Positions 1 through 8,844 are shown, counted from the stretch's first letter. The stretch: DNA of 56,802 nucleotides from an uncultured Lachnospiraceae bacterium (GCA_947576945.1 CANPTH010000025.1:1-56802), one strand, 5' to 3'. The notes: generated by a model from the sequence alone, not told the origin. Translations and numbers: made by a program.

Positions 1-100
1 CAGTCCAGTTATTAGAGATATAATCTTACCAACACACTTACGGACTAACACCAAATTTAAAGAAGGTAGGTGCGAATAGCTGCTGTGAACTAAAATCTCC

Positions 101-129
101 TTGACGTGTCGCTGACATAATGATATAAA
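101..129 (+). promoter_or_regulatory. Sigma-A type promoter of prs
   Basis: TTGACG (101-106) and TATAAA (124-129) are separated by exactly 17 bases, with a TG one base upstream of the -10 hexamer (extended -10). It lies about 55 bases before the prs start. Positions 1-100 show no gene or recognisable signal. Confidence 0.75.
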
Positions 130-186
130 ATAATTGTCAGTATATGGCTTTTTACGCATCAGGAAATCAGTCTACAGGAGGTCATC

Positions 187-1380
187 ATGCCGAATACAGA
201 ACAACTCCAAAGCGCCATGCCGGTAGCGCCTGTCAAGCTGCTCACTACCAAATCTGCTCTGCCGCTGGCACACAAGGTCAACCAGCATCTTGTAGAATAC
301 CGCAGAACATTAGACAACACCTTCAAGAAGGATCCGGCTTTCCATGGCTATATGGAAGACGATTATCTCATAGAAATAGAGTGTCCCCGTTTCGGCACCG
401 GCGAATCCAAGGGAATTCTCAACACTTCCGTCCGGGGCAAAGACGTTTTTATTCTGATGGATGTGTGTAATCACAGCATTACCTATCAAATGAACGGGTA
501 CACCAACCACATGTCCCCTGACGACCACTATCAGGATCTTAAAAGGATCATCGCTGCCATTAACGGCAAGGCACACCGGCTCACGGTAATCATGCCTTTC
601 CTCTATGAAGGCAGACAACATAAAAGAAGCGGCAGGGAATCTCTGGACTGCGCTTACGCCATCAAGGAGATCATGGATATGGGCGTCTCCAATTTTATCA
701 CCTTCGATGCCCATGACCCCAGAGTGCAGAACTCCGTTCCCATCAAGGGCTTTGACAACTTCACGCCCCCTTATCAGTTTATTCAGGCGCTATTGCGCAC
801 GGAAAGAGACCTTATCATCGATAAGGAGCATACTATTGTCATTTGTCCGGATGAAGGCGCTTTGGACCGTGGTATCTATTTTGCCAACGTACTCGGCGTG
901 GATACCGGCATGTTTTATAAAAGACGGGATTACTCCACCATCGTAAACGGAAAGAATCCTATTGTAGCACATGAATTTCTGGGGGACAATATCGACGGCA
1001 AAGACGCCATTATCATAGACGACATGATCTCCTCCGGCGGCAGCATGATCGACACTGCCAGACAGCTTAAGAAGATGAATGCCAAGCGGGTCTTCATCTG
1101 CTGCACCTTCGGCCTCTTTACGGACGGTTTGACGGCCTTTGACGAAGCTTATGAAAAATGTTATTTCGACAGGATCATTACCACCAATTTATGCTATCAG
1201 CCGCCTCTGCTGCGGGAGAAGCCTTATTACCTGGAAGCAGACATGAGTAAATTTCTGGCTTCCATCATCGATTTTATGAATCATGATGCCTCTATGTCCA
1301 ACATCTACACTCCTACGGACAAGATTCATCAGATTCTGGCAAAGTACAATAACCGTGAAGTGAGCGGACTGGATCTCTGA
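187..1380 (+). CDS. prs: Ribose-phosphate pyrophosphokinase (PRPP synthetase), long clostridial form
   Basis: Makes phosphoribosyl pyrophosphate from ribose 5-phosphate and ATP in the cytoplasm, feeding purine, pyrimidine, histidine, tryptophan and NAD synthesis. The 397-residue protein has two phosphoribosyltransferase-fold halves. Visible motifs are the regulatory-flexible-loop equivalent YEGRQHKRSGRES (about 140-152), FDAHDPRV (173-180) and the PRPP-binding loop IIIDDMISSGGSMIDTA (275-291). It is longer than the about 315-residue enzyme of E. coli or Bacillus, because of an N-terminal extension and internal insertions, as in other Clostridia. The start is fixed by AGGAGGT eight bases upstream. 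It is a single-gene unit with its own promoter, and it converges on the kinase gene that follows, sharing a terminator. Family assignment is secure. Confidence 0.95.
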   Translation: MPNTEQLQSAMPVAPVKLLTTKSALPLAHKVNQHLVEYRRTLDNTFKKDPAFHGYMEDDYLIEIECPRFGTGESKGILNTSVRGKDVFILMDVCNHSITYQMNGYTNHMSPDDHYQDLKRIIAAINGKAHRLTVIMPFLYEGRQHKRSGRESLDCAYAIKEIMDMGVSNFITFDAHDPRVQNSVPIKGFDNFTPPYQFIQALLRTERDLIIDKEHTIVICPDEGALDRGIYFANVLGVDTGMFYKRRDYSTIVNGKNPIVAHEFLGDNIDGKDAIIIDDMISSGGSMIDTARQLKKMNAKRVFICCTFGLFTDGLTAFDEAYEKCYFDRIITTNLCYQPPLLREKPYYLEADMSKFLASIIDFMNHDASMSNIYTPTDKIHQILAKYNNREVSGLDL

Positions 1381-1433
1381 TGCACTGTTGTGATCGTTCA
1401 GCTCTTCTTCCTTTTACGAAATAAAACTCCGCT

Positions 1434-1466
1434 AAAAAGGCTCGGCCGCTATGACCGAACCTTTTT
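1434..1466. terminator. Bidirectional rho-independent terminator
   Basis: AAAAAGG-C-TCGG, a 9-base loop, then CCGA-A-CCTTTTT. The stem carries an A tract on one side and a T tract on the other, so it can end both prs (plus strand) and the histidine kinase gene (minus strand, stop at 1473). Confidence 0.8.
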
Positions 1467-1472
1467 ATTATT

Positions 1473-4334
1473 CTACTCCTGCTTCTCTTCCTTCGCCTTC
1501 GGGAACGTCAGGATTACCTTAAACAAATCGCCGTCCAGCTGAATCTCAAAGGTTCCTTTCTGGGCCTCCGTCAGATTCTTGGCGATGGAAAGTCCCAATC
1601 CGCTGCCCTCCGTCGTTCGGGATACATCTCCCCTGATAAACCGTTCCGTCAGTTCATCCGGATTGCAGTTAAGCGGAGAGGCCGAGATATTCTTGATCGA
1701 TATCACGATAAATTTCTTCTTATCCGGCATATCCTCTATGGACAGATAAACACGGGTTCCTTCCATGGCATACTTATAAATATTGTTAAACAGATTCTCC
1801 ATCACGCGCCAGATCCTGCGGCTGTCTGCCTCAATTACAGCGTTTTTCACACGCACATTCATTACCGTGGTCAGATTCTTCAGCTCAAACTTCTCACTGA
1901 ATTCTCCGATCGTCTGGTTCATCAGCTCTGTCAGGTTGATTTGCTCGAAATGCAGGCTGATGTTGCCGGATGTAATCTTGCTGGCTTCCACCAGATCGTC
2001 CGTGAGCTGTTTCAGGCGCTGGGATTTCTCGTCCAGTACCTTAATATAATTCTGCACCTTCTCATTATCGATACGTTCTCTTTTGATCAGATCCACATAA
2101 TTGATGATGGAAGTCAGCGGTGTCTTGATGTCATGGGATACATTGGTGATGAGGTCCGCTTTCATGCGCTCATCCTTCATGCTGATCTCCACAGCCTCTT
2201 TGATCCCTTTGCCGATACTGTTAACCGAATGGGCAAGCGTCAGGTTATCCCCATGCAGCTTCTCCGTTTTCACCTGGTGTTCCAGTTGTCCGTTGGCAAT
2301 GGTCTCGATGCCTTTGACGATCTGCTGCTGCTCCTTTGCGTTCTGGTAAAGAAGATGTCCGACCGCAACGTCAACAGCCATCGTGATAAACACCAGCACC
2401 AGTATGCCGAACGACGCATTTGTATCAAATGCCCACACCATCATCAACAGATTAAACAATAGAAAAAGTCCATAAGGGACACATGTCCTCAACACGATAT
2501 CGCTGTTGTCATACATTTGCAGCGTACATCTTTTCAGCAGCCGGAAGAATCTGCACAAATAGCTGTTCTTCCACAGGACCCTGGCCCTCAGCCGCCTGAC
2601 CAGACTGTAGAAAAAGAACATTGCCACCATATCCACCGCAAAAACCGCTGCAAACAATGTCGCCTTAAACCACTGCGTATGTGCCACCGTCTTATGTGCC
2701 ATCACATCCGCAACATTCAGATTCAGCAGCTGCGTCACTACGACCATTACCCAGGCAATGAGGATCGCCATGCCAAATCCCAGTAAAAACATGATCTCCG
2801 TGGGAATCCTGTCAAAAGAAGTCAGACGTACATACGGTCTTCCTTCCTGATCTACATCTTTACCCGTCACAACAGTCAGATAACACAACAGTACAAGGTA
2901 CAAAATGCCGGCTGCAAATGCCAGTGCAATCCACTGCATAAAATAGGGCTGATAATTGTTAAATCCCGCCTGCCCCTGCGTAAAAGCATCTTCTGCCGGA
3001 TAAGAAGTATCCACGCCGAGCCAGATTTCAACCGTCTCCGGATAGGCGTAGTCATACTCCTGCAGAATTTGTCTGACTGTCTCTTCATCAATAGACGTGT
3101 TCGTCAGATAAGTCATGTCCGCCGGACTATAGTAGATATATTTTCCCGGAAAAAAGAATTCTTCCCCTTTCTCCTTGTCTTCCGCAAGGGACAAAACATT
3201 GCCGATTTCCTGCTCCTCTTCCAGATTCGTATAGATCTGTGTATTCTCTCCCACAGTCTTACGGATCAGATAACGGACATTGGAATTTTCCATGCTGTAG
3301 TATTGCTTGGCTTCCAGGTACTCATTGTAATTATAGGACAGGCTATTGGCAGCATATTGTACGTTATGGCACAGATCATAGTACAGATCCCAATCGGACA
3401 CATACTGCTCCAGATTCTTGCCCTCTGCCGTCTTATAGCGGTTGACCAGCACATTGTAAGTGCTTATTGCACCACTGTCATAAAGTGCTTTAGTCTCATC
3501 TTCAAGCATGGCAGAATCTGTCGCTGTTTCCCTGTCATCATATTCGACAGTCTCCAGATTCGCAGGGCGATAATCATCCACGAAACCGTCCGTATCCTCT
3601 GCATCTACCCACAGCTGATTAGACGACACATCATTGACAAATGTGTAACTCTCCACATCGGACTTTAAGTAACTGGCGTCCGACGTATTATAATACTTAC
3701 TGTCCGGGTCTATGACCGTTACCCTGGTCTGGTCTGCCAGGAAATCCCTGGCCTGTGCACCGGTCATCTCCGTTCCCGTCCACTCAAATCCGTAATTCTG
3801 CCATTTTAACAGATCTTCCAGATAATAGCTGGCCGTTACATAACGCTCCGGCAAACCGATATCCCGAAAATTATAAGCCGTGACATCTATCAGCTTACGG
3901 CCATCAAAAACACCGTCCGTCTCCAACTGGCCGCTCACTACTCCCAGCCGTATGATATCCGCTGCCGCATAGCCAAAAATATTGCCAAACAGCTCAGACT
4001 CTTCATATTTCTGCTTGCGGTCCATGGTATACATATTGAAACCGCCTCGTGAACGAAATCCCTCCACATACACCGTCGAACCAATTGCCACAATAAACAC
4101 AGAGAGCACCATCACTGCCAATGACAGATGCTGCACAATACACAGGAACATCCTGGCCGCATGGTTTCCCCTTTTTACTTTCTTCTTTCTGCCGTCTCTT
4201 TGCTTCCTGTTTCTGTTCCCGTCCTTTTTATCTATGATCTCTTCTGTTTTTCTGCTATCTGTATCTGTCTCATCTGTATATGCTTGCACCTGCTTTTCTT
4301 CCTCTGCTGTCATGCCTCTTTCATCTTTTCCCAT
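1473..4334 (-). CDS. Large membrane sensor histidine kinase
   Basis: Sensor kinase of the OmpR-type regulator encoded just upstream (4595-5287). The 953-residue protein has a charged cytoplasmic N-terminus (about 60 residues), one membrane span, an extracytoplasmic domain of about 370 residues that I do not recognise, then five membrane spans, a HAMP-like linker (around GIETIANGQLEHQV), and an HisKA domain with SHDIKTPLTS (His about 734). The ATPase domain has NLFNNIYKY (N box, about 846) and GSGLGL (G box, about 910-915). An upstream in-frame ATG at 4427 exists, but the ATG at 4334 is chosen because GGAGG lies five bases before it. The reading frame upstream runs through palindromic DNA. The C-terminal half resembles VanS-like Firmicutes kinases; the signal is unknown. 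Confidence 0.9.
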   Translation of the reverse strand: MGKDERGMTAEEEKQVQAYTDETDTDSRKTEEIIDKKDGNRNRKQRDGRKKKVKRGNHAARMFLCIVQHLSLAVMVLSVFIVAIGSTVYVEGFRSRGGFNMYTMDRKQKYEESELFGNIFGYAAADIIRLGVVSGQLETDGVFDGRKLIDVTAYNFRDIGLPERYVTASYYLEDLLKWQNYGFEWTGTEMTGAQARDFLADQTRVTVIDPDSKYYNTSDASYLKSDVESYTFVNDVSSNQLWVDAEDTDGFVDDYRPANLETVEYDDRETATDSAMLEDETKALYDSGAISTYNVLVNRYKTAEGKNLEQYVSDWDLYYDLCHNVQYAANSLSYNYNEYLEAKQYYSMENSNVRYLIRKTVGENTQIYTNLEEEQEIGNVLSLAEDKEKGEEFFFPGKYIYYSPADMTYLTNTSIDEETVRQILQEYDYAYPETVEIWLGVDTSYPAEDAFTQGQAGFNNYQPYFMQWIALAFAAGILYLVLLCYLTVVTGKDVDQEGRPYVRLTSFDRIPTEIMFLLGFGMAILIAWVMVVVTQLLNLNVADVMAHKTVAHTQWFKATLFAAVFAVDMVAMFFFYSLVRRLRARVLWKNSYLCRFFRLLKRCTLQMYDNSDIVLRTCVPYGLFLLFNLLMMVWAFDTNASFGILVLVFITMAVDVAVGHLLYQNAKEQQQIVKGIETIANGQLEHQVKTEKLHGDNLTLAHSVNSIGKGIKEAVEISMKDERMKADLITNVSHDIKTPLTSIINYVDLIKRERIDNEKVQNYIKVLDEKSQRLKQLTDDLVEASKITSGNISLHFEQINLTELMNQTIGEFSEKFELKNLTTVMNVRVKNAVIEADSRRIWRVMENLFNNIYKYAMEGTRVYLSIEDMPDKKKFIVISIKNISASPLNCNPDELTERFIRGDVSRTTEGSGLGLSIAKNLTEAQKGTFEIQLDGDLFKVILTFPKAKEEKQE

Positions 4335-4336
4335 CT

Positions 4337-4353
4337 TTTCCTCCATGCCGAAG
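4337..4353 (-). repeat. Ribosome-binding-site repeat, copy 1 (variant)
   Basis: On the minus strand this reads CTTCGGCATGGAGGAAA and supplies the GGAGG for the histidine kinase start. It differs by one base from the copy at 4471-4487. Related copies sit before rnhB and ilvA. Confidence 0.55.
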
Positions 4354-4374
4354 CAGTTTTTTTGCGGAGGCTGC

Positions 4375-4469
4375 GAGCCAAATTTCAAATTTGGCTCTGC
4401 AATTTCGAGTTTGTGGCTCCGGCACAAACTCGCAGTTGAAAAATCAGCACATCAGTGTGATTTTTCAAC
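4375..4469. repeat. Three consecutive perfect hairpins between regulator and kinase genes
   Basis: Three adjacent perfect inverted repeats fill this stretch: GAGCCAAATTT/AAATTTGGCTC with a 1-base centre (4375-4397); CGAGTTTGTG/CACAAACTCG with a 7-base loop (4406-4431); GTTGAAAAATCA/TGATTTTTCAAC with an 11-base loop (4435-4469) whose loop contains CAC/GTG able to extend the stem. None is followed by a T tract on either strand, so they are not ordinary terminators. Function unknown. Confidence 0.8.
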
Positions 4470-4470
4470 C

Positions 4471-4579
4471 TTTCCTCCATTCCGAAGCGCCTCGCACTGA
4501 GAACGCGAACAGAATTCAGGAATTTTCCGAAGAAATACTCCGATTCTGCTCTTCGATCAACAGAATTTGTGACGTTTCG
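4471..4579. repeat. Candidate small dispersed repeat with imperfect terminal inverted repeats
   Basis: One end carries CTTCGGAATGGAGGAAA (minus strand, 4471-4487) and the other carries CAGAATTTGTGACGTTTCG (plus strand, 4561-4579). The same two blocks occur fused, in one orientation, immediately before ilvA (30926-30956). Inside are CAGAAT/ATTCTG and GGAATTTTCC palindromes. No coding potential is evident. Whether it is a mobile unit or a processed RNA leader cannot be told from one window. Confidence 0.4.
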
Positions 4580-4594
4580 CGGATTTGTTTCACT

Positions 4595-5287
4595 TTACTG
4601 CTTCTCGATCTTGTAGCCCACACCCCAGACCACCTTCAGATATCTCGGCTCCTTGGGATTAATCTCGATCTTCTCCCGAATATGTCTGATATGTACTGCC
4701 ACCGTATTGTCAGCCCCAATAGCCTCCTCATTCCAGATGCTTTCATAGATCTGATCGATAGAGAACACCCTGCCGCAGTTCTTCACCAATAACAGCAGAA
4801 TGTTATACTCGATCGGCGTCAGCTTTACATTCTCTCCATCTACTGTCACTTCCTTCGTATCGTCATTAATACACAGACCGCCTACCTGGAACAGCGCATT
4901 ATTCTCCGTATTCAAATTCCCCAGCGTCGTATAGCGTCTTAGATTGGACTTCACCCTCGCCAACAGCTCCAACGGATTAAAAGGCTTTGTCACATAATCG
5001 TCCGCCCCGATATTCAATCCCAGAATCTTGTCATTATCCTCCGATTTCGCGGACAGGATAATGATCGGAATACTGGAGTACTCCCTGATCTTCAATGTAG
5101 CATGGATTCCGTCCAGTTTCGGCATCATAACATCAATCAACAGCAGATGAATCTGCTGCTCCTTGAGCACTTTGATCGCCTGCTCCCCGTCATAAGCCTT
5201 ATAAATCGTATAACCCTCCTGAAGCAGATAGATCTCAATCGCATCCACAATCTCTCTGTCATCATCACAAACCAGAATATTAGCCAT
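4595..5287 (-). CDS. OmpR/PhoB-family response regulator
   Basis: DNA-binding partner of the large histidine kinase downstream. The 230-residue protein has a receiver domain (DDD at 8-10, phospho-acceptor Asp52 in IDVMMP, Lys in VTKPF) and a C-terminal winged-helix domain ending in VVWGVGYK. GGAGGGTGAC precedes the ATG. The gene lies between pgeF and the kinase. The 260-base gap to the kinase, filled with hairpins, is unusual for such a pair, where overlap or a short spacer is common. A possible autoregulatory direct repeat lies upstream (5370-5386). It resembles VanR-like regulators, but target genes cannot be assigned. Confidence 0.93.
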   Translation of the reverse strand: MANILVCDDDREIVDAIEIYLLQEGYTIYKAYDGEQAIKVLKEQQIHLLLIDVMMPKLDGIHATLKIREYSSIPIIILSAKSEDNDKILGLNIGADDYVTKPFNPLELLARVKSNLRRYTTLGNLNTENNALFQVGGLCINDDTKEVTVDGENVKLTPIEYNILLLLVKNCGRVFSIDQIYESIWNEEAIGADNTVAVHIRHIREKIEINPKEPRYLKVVWGVGYKIEKQ

Positions 5288-5369
5288 GTCACCCTCCCCT
5301 GCATATCGTATTGTTCCTTTTGTCTGTTATAACTCTATCAAGAAAACCTAAAGGAAAAGATGGGAAATT

Positions 5370-5386
5370 CTTTAATGTTTTCTTAA
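5370..5386 (-). promoter_or_regulatory. Possible OmpR-family direct-repeat binding site
   Basis: On the minus strand TTAAGA-AAACA-TTAAAG gives two similar hexamers in an 11-base phase, the spacing bound by PhoB/VanR-type dimers, about 85 bases before the response regulator start. This is a pattern match only. Confidence 0.3.
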
Positions 5387-5421
5387 TTCACCCTTTAAAA
5401 TAATTCTTCTGGTGCACCTCC

Positions 5422-6279
5422 TTATAAAGTATCACAAAGCCCAAGAAAAGCCCCCAGATTCCCTCTTTTGCCATGACTTGCTCTGTGTGAAAAAAGGAAA
5501 TCGCTGTTATGACAGGTACACAGATCCGTCACCTGGATCTGACCGGCCGGTATTCCTGCCTCCTGCAGAATAATCTCATTGGCCCGCCAGAGATCCAGCA
5601 GATACTTGCCGTCTCCCCTGCTCTCCAGAATCTGTGCAGCCTGTCCAAAGCCACGAAATTCCTGTATAAAAGCTTCTGCAACATCCTCACTGACCTCGTA
5701 ACAGGCCTGACAGATGGAAGGTCCGATGGCTGCTGTTAAATCTTCCGGCCTTGTACCATAAACCTCCCGCATCTTCTCCGTCACACATCTTCCTATCCTG
5801 GCCGCTGTTCCCCGCCATCCGGAATGGGCCAGCGCAATCGCCTTATTTCTTGTATCTACAAAATATAAAGGAACACAGTCCGCATAAAGAGTAACAAGCA
5901 CCAGTCCTGGTTCGTCGGTCAGAAGTCCGTCTATCTCATGATAATCTTTAGGCCGCAGAATTCCTTTGCCGCCGTCCTGTCTGGTCACCACCCGCAGATT
6001 CACCGTGTGTGTCTGGTCAGAACAGACCATGTCTTCCAGACTGCATCCCAATACCCCGGCAATCCTTCTGAAATTCTCCTCCACAGCATCCTTTTCATCT
6101 CCTCTGGCATAACTCAAATTCATGCTGCCGTAAATACCTTTACTGACTCCGCCCAGCCTCGTCGAAAACAAATGCCGTACGATCCCTGTCTTTTCCAGCA
6201 GCGGAAATGTCAGATACTCCACTTCTCCTGCCTTCTTTCTCTTCATCTTCATACTGCCCGGATGTCTATATAATTCCAT
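5422..6279 (-). CDS. pgeF: YfiH/PgeF-family multicopper-oxidase-fold protein (laccase domain)
   Basis: About 285 residues of the YfiH (DUF152) family. Members have been reported as purine nucleoside phosphorylases and, in E. coli, as a peptidoglycan editing factor that removes misincorporated serine-bearing precursors. Zinc-site motifs are visible: SDQTHTVNLRVV, LYADCVPLYF, LAHSGWRGTAARI (His-containing) and the C-terminal CTCHNSDFLFSHRASHGKRGN. An ATG at 6312 overlapping yraN is possible, but ATG 6279 has AGGGGG nine bases upstream and matches the usual family length. It is the last housekeeping gene of the rbgA-lepB-rnhB-ylqGH-yraN run. Confidence 0.88.
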   Translation of the reverse strand: MELYRHPGSMKMKRKKAGEVEYLTFPLLEKTGIVRHLFSTRLGGVSKGIYGSMNLSYARGDEKDAVEENFRRIAGVLGCSLEDMVCSDQTHTVNLRVVTRQDGGKGILRPKDYHEIDGLLTDEPGLVLVTLYADCVPLYFVDTRNKAIALAHSGWRGTAARIGRCVTEKMREVYGTRPEDLTAAIGPSICQACYEVSEDVAEAFIQEFRGFGQAAQILESRGDGKYLLDLWRANEIILQEAGIPAGQIQVTDLCTCHNSDFLFSHRASHGKRGNLGAFLGLCDTL

Positions 6280-6302
6280 AATCTCTTTCCCCCTGTTATG
6301 TT

Positions 6303-6683
6303 TTACTTCCATGCAAGATAATCAAACGCATCCTTAACCCAGGTTACCTTATCTCCATCCACAGCCACCACGTCAAACCTGATCGGTGTATCCTCCATAC
6401 ATTGATGCACCATCCGATAATAATCGGCCACCCGGCAGATCCGCTTTTGTTTGGCATATCCCACCGCCTCCGCAGCCGTTCCCTTATTACCGTTGCTGCG
6501 GTACTTCACTTCAAAAAAAACCAGGTATTCACCGTCATAACCAATGATATCGATCTCGCCCTGCCTGCAGCGAAAATTCTGTTCACAGATCCTGACACCC
6601 CTGGATAATAAACAGGCACAGACCTGCGCTTCCTTCTGTGCCCCCTGCTTTCTTGTATTCACCTTTGCCTCCATCACGCACAC
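6303..6683 (-). CDS. yraN: UPF0102 endonuclease-fold protein YraN
   Basis: A 126-residue protein with a restriction-endonuclease-like core: GEIDIIGYDGEYLVFFEVKYR carries the conserved Glu, Asp and E-x-K. Family members are predicted nucleases of unknown substrate, usually next to rnhB and ylqF, as here. The start chosen is GTG at 6683 with GAGGG five bases upstream; the ATG at 6674 is the alternative but its spacing would be 14. It is followed after 23 bases by pgeF. Confidence 0.85.
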   Translation of the reverse strand: MCVMEAKVNTRKQGAQKEAQVCACLLSRGVRICEQNFRCRQGEIDIIGYDGEYLVFFEVKYRSNGNKGTAAEAVGYAKQKRICRVADYYRMVHQCMEDTPIRFDVVAVDGDKVTWVKDAFDYLAWK

Positions 6684-6776
6684 CTGCGCCCTCTATCCTG
6701 ACACAGGTATTCTCTCTGCATACGCCTGTCTTTATTCCCCTCAGTCATAAACTGCACAGCTCTTTCCTGGGCGCCG

Positions 6777-7145
6777 CTATTTTGCCGCCGCCATCTTTGC
6801 CTTGATCTTATCCATGGAATCTACGAAAATAAGGATCTCCGCAACTACCTCGTATAACTCCGGCGGAATCATATCTCCGATCTCCAGGCGGGACAGGGTA
6901 TCCGCCAGCTTATCGTCACGGTGCACCGGCACTGCCGCTTCTTTCGCTTTCTCGATGATGCGCTCCGCCAACTCTCCCCGGCCGGATGCAATAACTCTTG
7001 GCGCCTCCTCAGAGGGATCGTACTCCAGCGCGATGGCTTGTTTCGGCTTCTTCTGCGCCTCCCCCGTCATTCCGGGGCCCGGTCTCTTCTGCGTCTTCCC
7101 CGCCATCGCCGTCTGTCTCGCTTTCTTACGCTCTTCCTGTGTCAT
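6777..7145 (-). CDS. ylqH: FlhB C-terminal-domain-like protein (YlqH type)
   Basis: A 122-residue soluble protein matching only the cytoplasmic C-terminal domain of the flagellar export-switch protein FlhB. The core AIALEYDPSEEAPRVIASGRG, then VPVHRDDKLADTL and IPPELYEVVAEIL, are typical. The autocleavage motif NPTH of true FlhB is not present: the corresponding stretch begins in a lysine-rich linker. Bacillus subtilis carries the same orphan (YlqH) next to YlqG, RnhB and YlqF. No flagellar genes lie nearby, so a role in flagellar export is unproven. It is 34 bases after ylqG, probably in one transcript. Confidence 0.8.
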   Translation of the reverse strand: MTQEERKKARQTAMAGKTQKRPGPGMTGEAQKKPKQAIALEYDPSEEAPRVIASGRGELAERIIEKAKEAAVPVHRDDKLADTLSRLEIGDMIPPELYEVVAEILIFVDSMDKIKAKMAAAK

Positions 7146-7179
7146 AACCGCCGCTTTCCTTTCTACTTCCTGTGCTTCG

Positions 7180-8844
7180 TCACGCCCTCATATCAAAAGA
7201 AGTACGGCTGAGTACCGAAATATTCTTCTCCTGGTTCAGAATCGTCTGCATAATCCCACCGTCCTGCTCTTCTTCTTTCACTTGAAACTGCGCCTTTAGC
7301 GCATATCCTCTCTTCGTCAGCCTCTCGTCCAACAACGAGATATGCTGCTCTATCAGGTCTAACGCACTTTCATCCTGCAGCGTAAAATTCGTGTTTACTT
7401 TATTCTGCTGCATCGCCACATACACATCCAATGCACCCAGATGTTCCATATCCAAATGCAGAAGCGCACTCACATTGCCGTCCTTTGCCGCCAGATTCTT
7501 CTTGTTCGTATAGACATAAAGATCTCCGTGCGCATTGTTGCCTGCCATCTTAAGCGGCAGCTGGATATAAGTAAACATATGGTTCATCTGATTCATAAAG
7601 TCCACATTATTCTGCAGGTTCTGCACGCTTCTCGCCACAGGAAGATCCGCCTTGCCAGCTGTCTGTATCGCCTCATGCAAACGCATACTCTGTTCTCGAA
7701 TCCGCTCATACAGCTGTTCCACCCTATGCGGCTCCGCCACGTCCCGGGGTTCGATCAGCCACTGTCTGCCCAACTCTGCCTTTAACAGTCCTTCAAACTC
7801 TTTTCCGGCAAAAAGTCGTTCCAGCATCTGCGAAGGCATCTCATGTTCTCCTGTACCGGACAGCATATGACGAATCAATGTCAGTACATCCTTCGCCGGC
7901 AATACACCGTTTTTGATCTGTACGGCAGTCTGCTCATCTATGCCAAGCTCCCGCAGCAGATTTCCCAAATCATTCCACTGCTTCGCTGTCAATACCCGAT
8001 TTGGATCCTCCTCCTGCACAAAACCGCTTCCGTCAGTCCCTTCCGTATTCAGAAATCCGGGATCCATCAGCCTGCCGGGCTGTGTTCCTTCCTCTGCCGC
8101 TGCACCGCTTTCCGCCCCCTTTTGCACTGCCGCTCCTGTGTCATCTTCTGCAAGGATATCCAATACCTGCCCGTAAAATGCATATGCCTGCCCGATTCTG
8201 CCCTCGCTCATCAAGTCACGAAAAACTTCCGGCAGCTCCGACATAATCGCCTCCGCACTGCCAAGCAGCTGATGTCCGGTATTCTGGTACTGCTCAAACT
8301 GTTCAATATTCAATTCTGTCACGGCAAGTCCCAGCCGGATCATCTGAATGATAGAAGCCGGATTCTGCCCGGGAAACTCCAGAAGCTGCCTGCTGACATT
8401 TAAGATCGTATCTTTGTCAATGGGCATACCTTCCTCCATCATCCTGGCTACCATCTCTATATTTTCCGCAGTCTCCGGCAGACCGGCCGCCCCCAGTGCA
8501 CGCAGGATCGTCGCCTGATTGGCCATATTAGCATATAAAGGCGTCAAAGACAGTACGGATCCGTTGTTGGTCTTCACTTCAAAGCTCATATTCTGTCCCA
8601 ACGCCAGGCTGATACTCTGATCAATTCTGGCATTGATCAGCAGTTCCTGGCTGAGTGCGATCTGCGCAACATTACCACTCCTGCTGACAACTGCTCCCTG
8701 AATCGTCTGTCCAGGCAAAAGATTCCGAATCTCATTCTGTATCCGGTAGCTCCGTTCCCCCCTGGATACGGCTTCCGATGATTTCACCGTATCATTTTCC
8801 CTGATATTCTGATTATTTCGTTTAAAAATACCCGCCAGATTCAA
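7180..8844 (-). CDS. ylqG: FliK-like hook-length-control domain protein (YlqG type)
   Basis: A 554-residue protein of the YlqG type. The C-terminal about 140 residues (from around FTYIQLPLKMAG to LTKRGYALKAQFQV) look like the flagellar hook-length-control FliK C-terminal domain. The N-terminal part begins with an OB-like segment (LPGQTIQGAVVSRSGNVAQIAL) and has a variable, Glu/Gly-rich middle (about 240-280). The start codon is TTG (8844) with GGAGG seven bases upstream. Position between rnhB and ylqH matches Bacillus. The function is not established in any organism known to me. It is longer than typical FliK (about 400-480). Confidence 0.75.
   Translation of the reverse strand: MNLAGIFKRNNQNIRENDTVKSSEAVSRGERSYRIQNEIRNLLPGQTIQGAVVSRSGNVAQIALSQELLINARIDQSISLALGQNMSFEVKTNNGSVLSLTPLYANMANQATILRALGAAGLPETAENIEMVARMMEEGMPIDKDTILNVSRQLLEFPGQNPASIIQMIRLGLAVTELNIEQFEQYQNTGHQLLGSAEAIMSELPEVFRDLMSEGRIGQAYAFYGQVLDILAEDDTGAAVQKGAESGAAAEEGTQPGRLMDPGFLNTEGTDGSGFVQEEDPNRVLTAKQWNDLGNLLRELGIDEQTAVQIKNGVLPAKDVLTLIRHMLSGTGEHEMPSQMLERLFAGKEFEGLLKAELGRQWLIEPRDVAEPHRVEQLYERIREQSMRLHEAIQTAGKADLPVARSVQNLQNNVDFMNQMNHMFTYIQLPLKMAGNNAHGDLYVYTNKKNLAAKDGNVSALLHLDMEHLGALDVYVAMQQNKVNTNFTLQDESALDLIEQHISLLDERLTKRGYALKAQFQVKEEEQDGGIMQTILNQEKNISVLSRTSFDMRA

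Noticed and set aside
4335..4427. N-terminal extension of the histidine kinase
   Set aside because: The extension is read through palindromic repeat DNA, while GGAGG fits ATG 4334.
4375..4469. Ordinary terminators for the response regulator gene
   Set aside because: None of the three stems has a T tract on the minus strand, and the kinase downstream needs readthrough.
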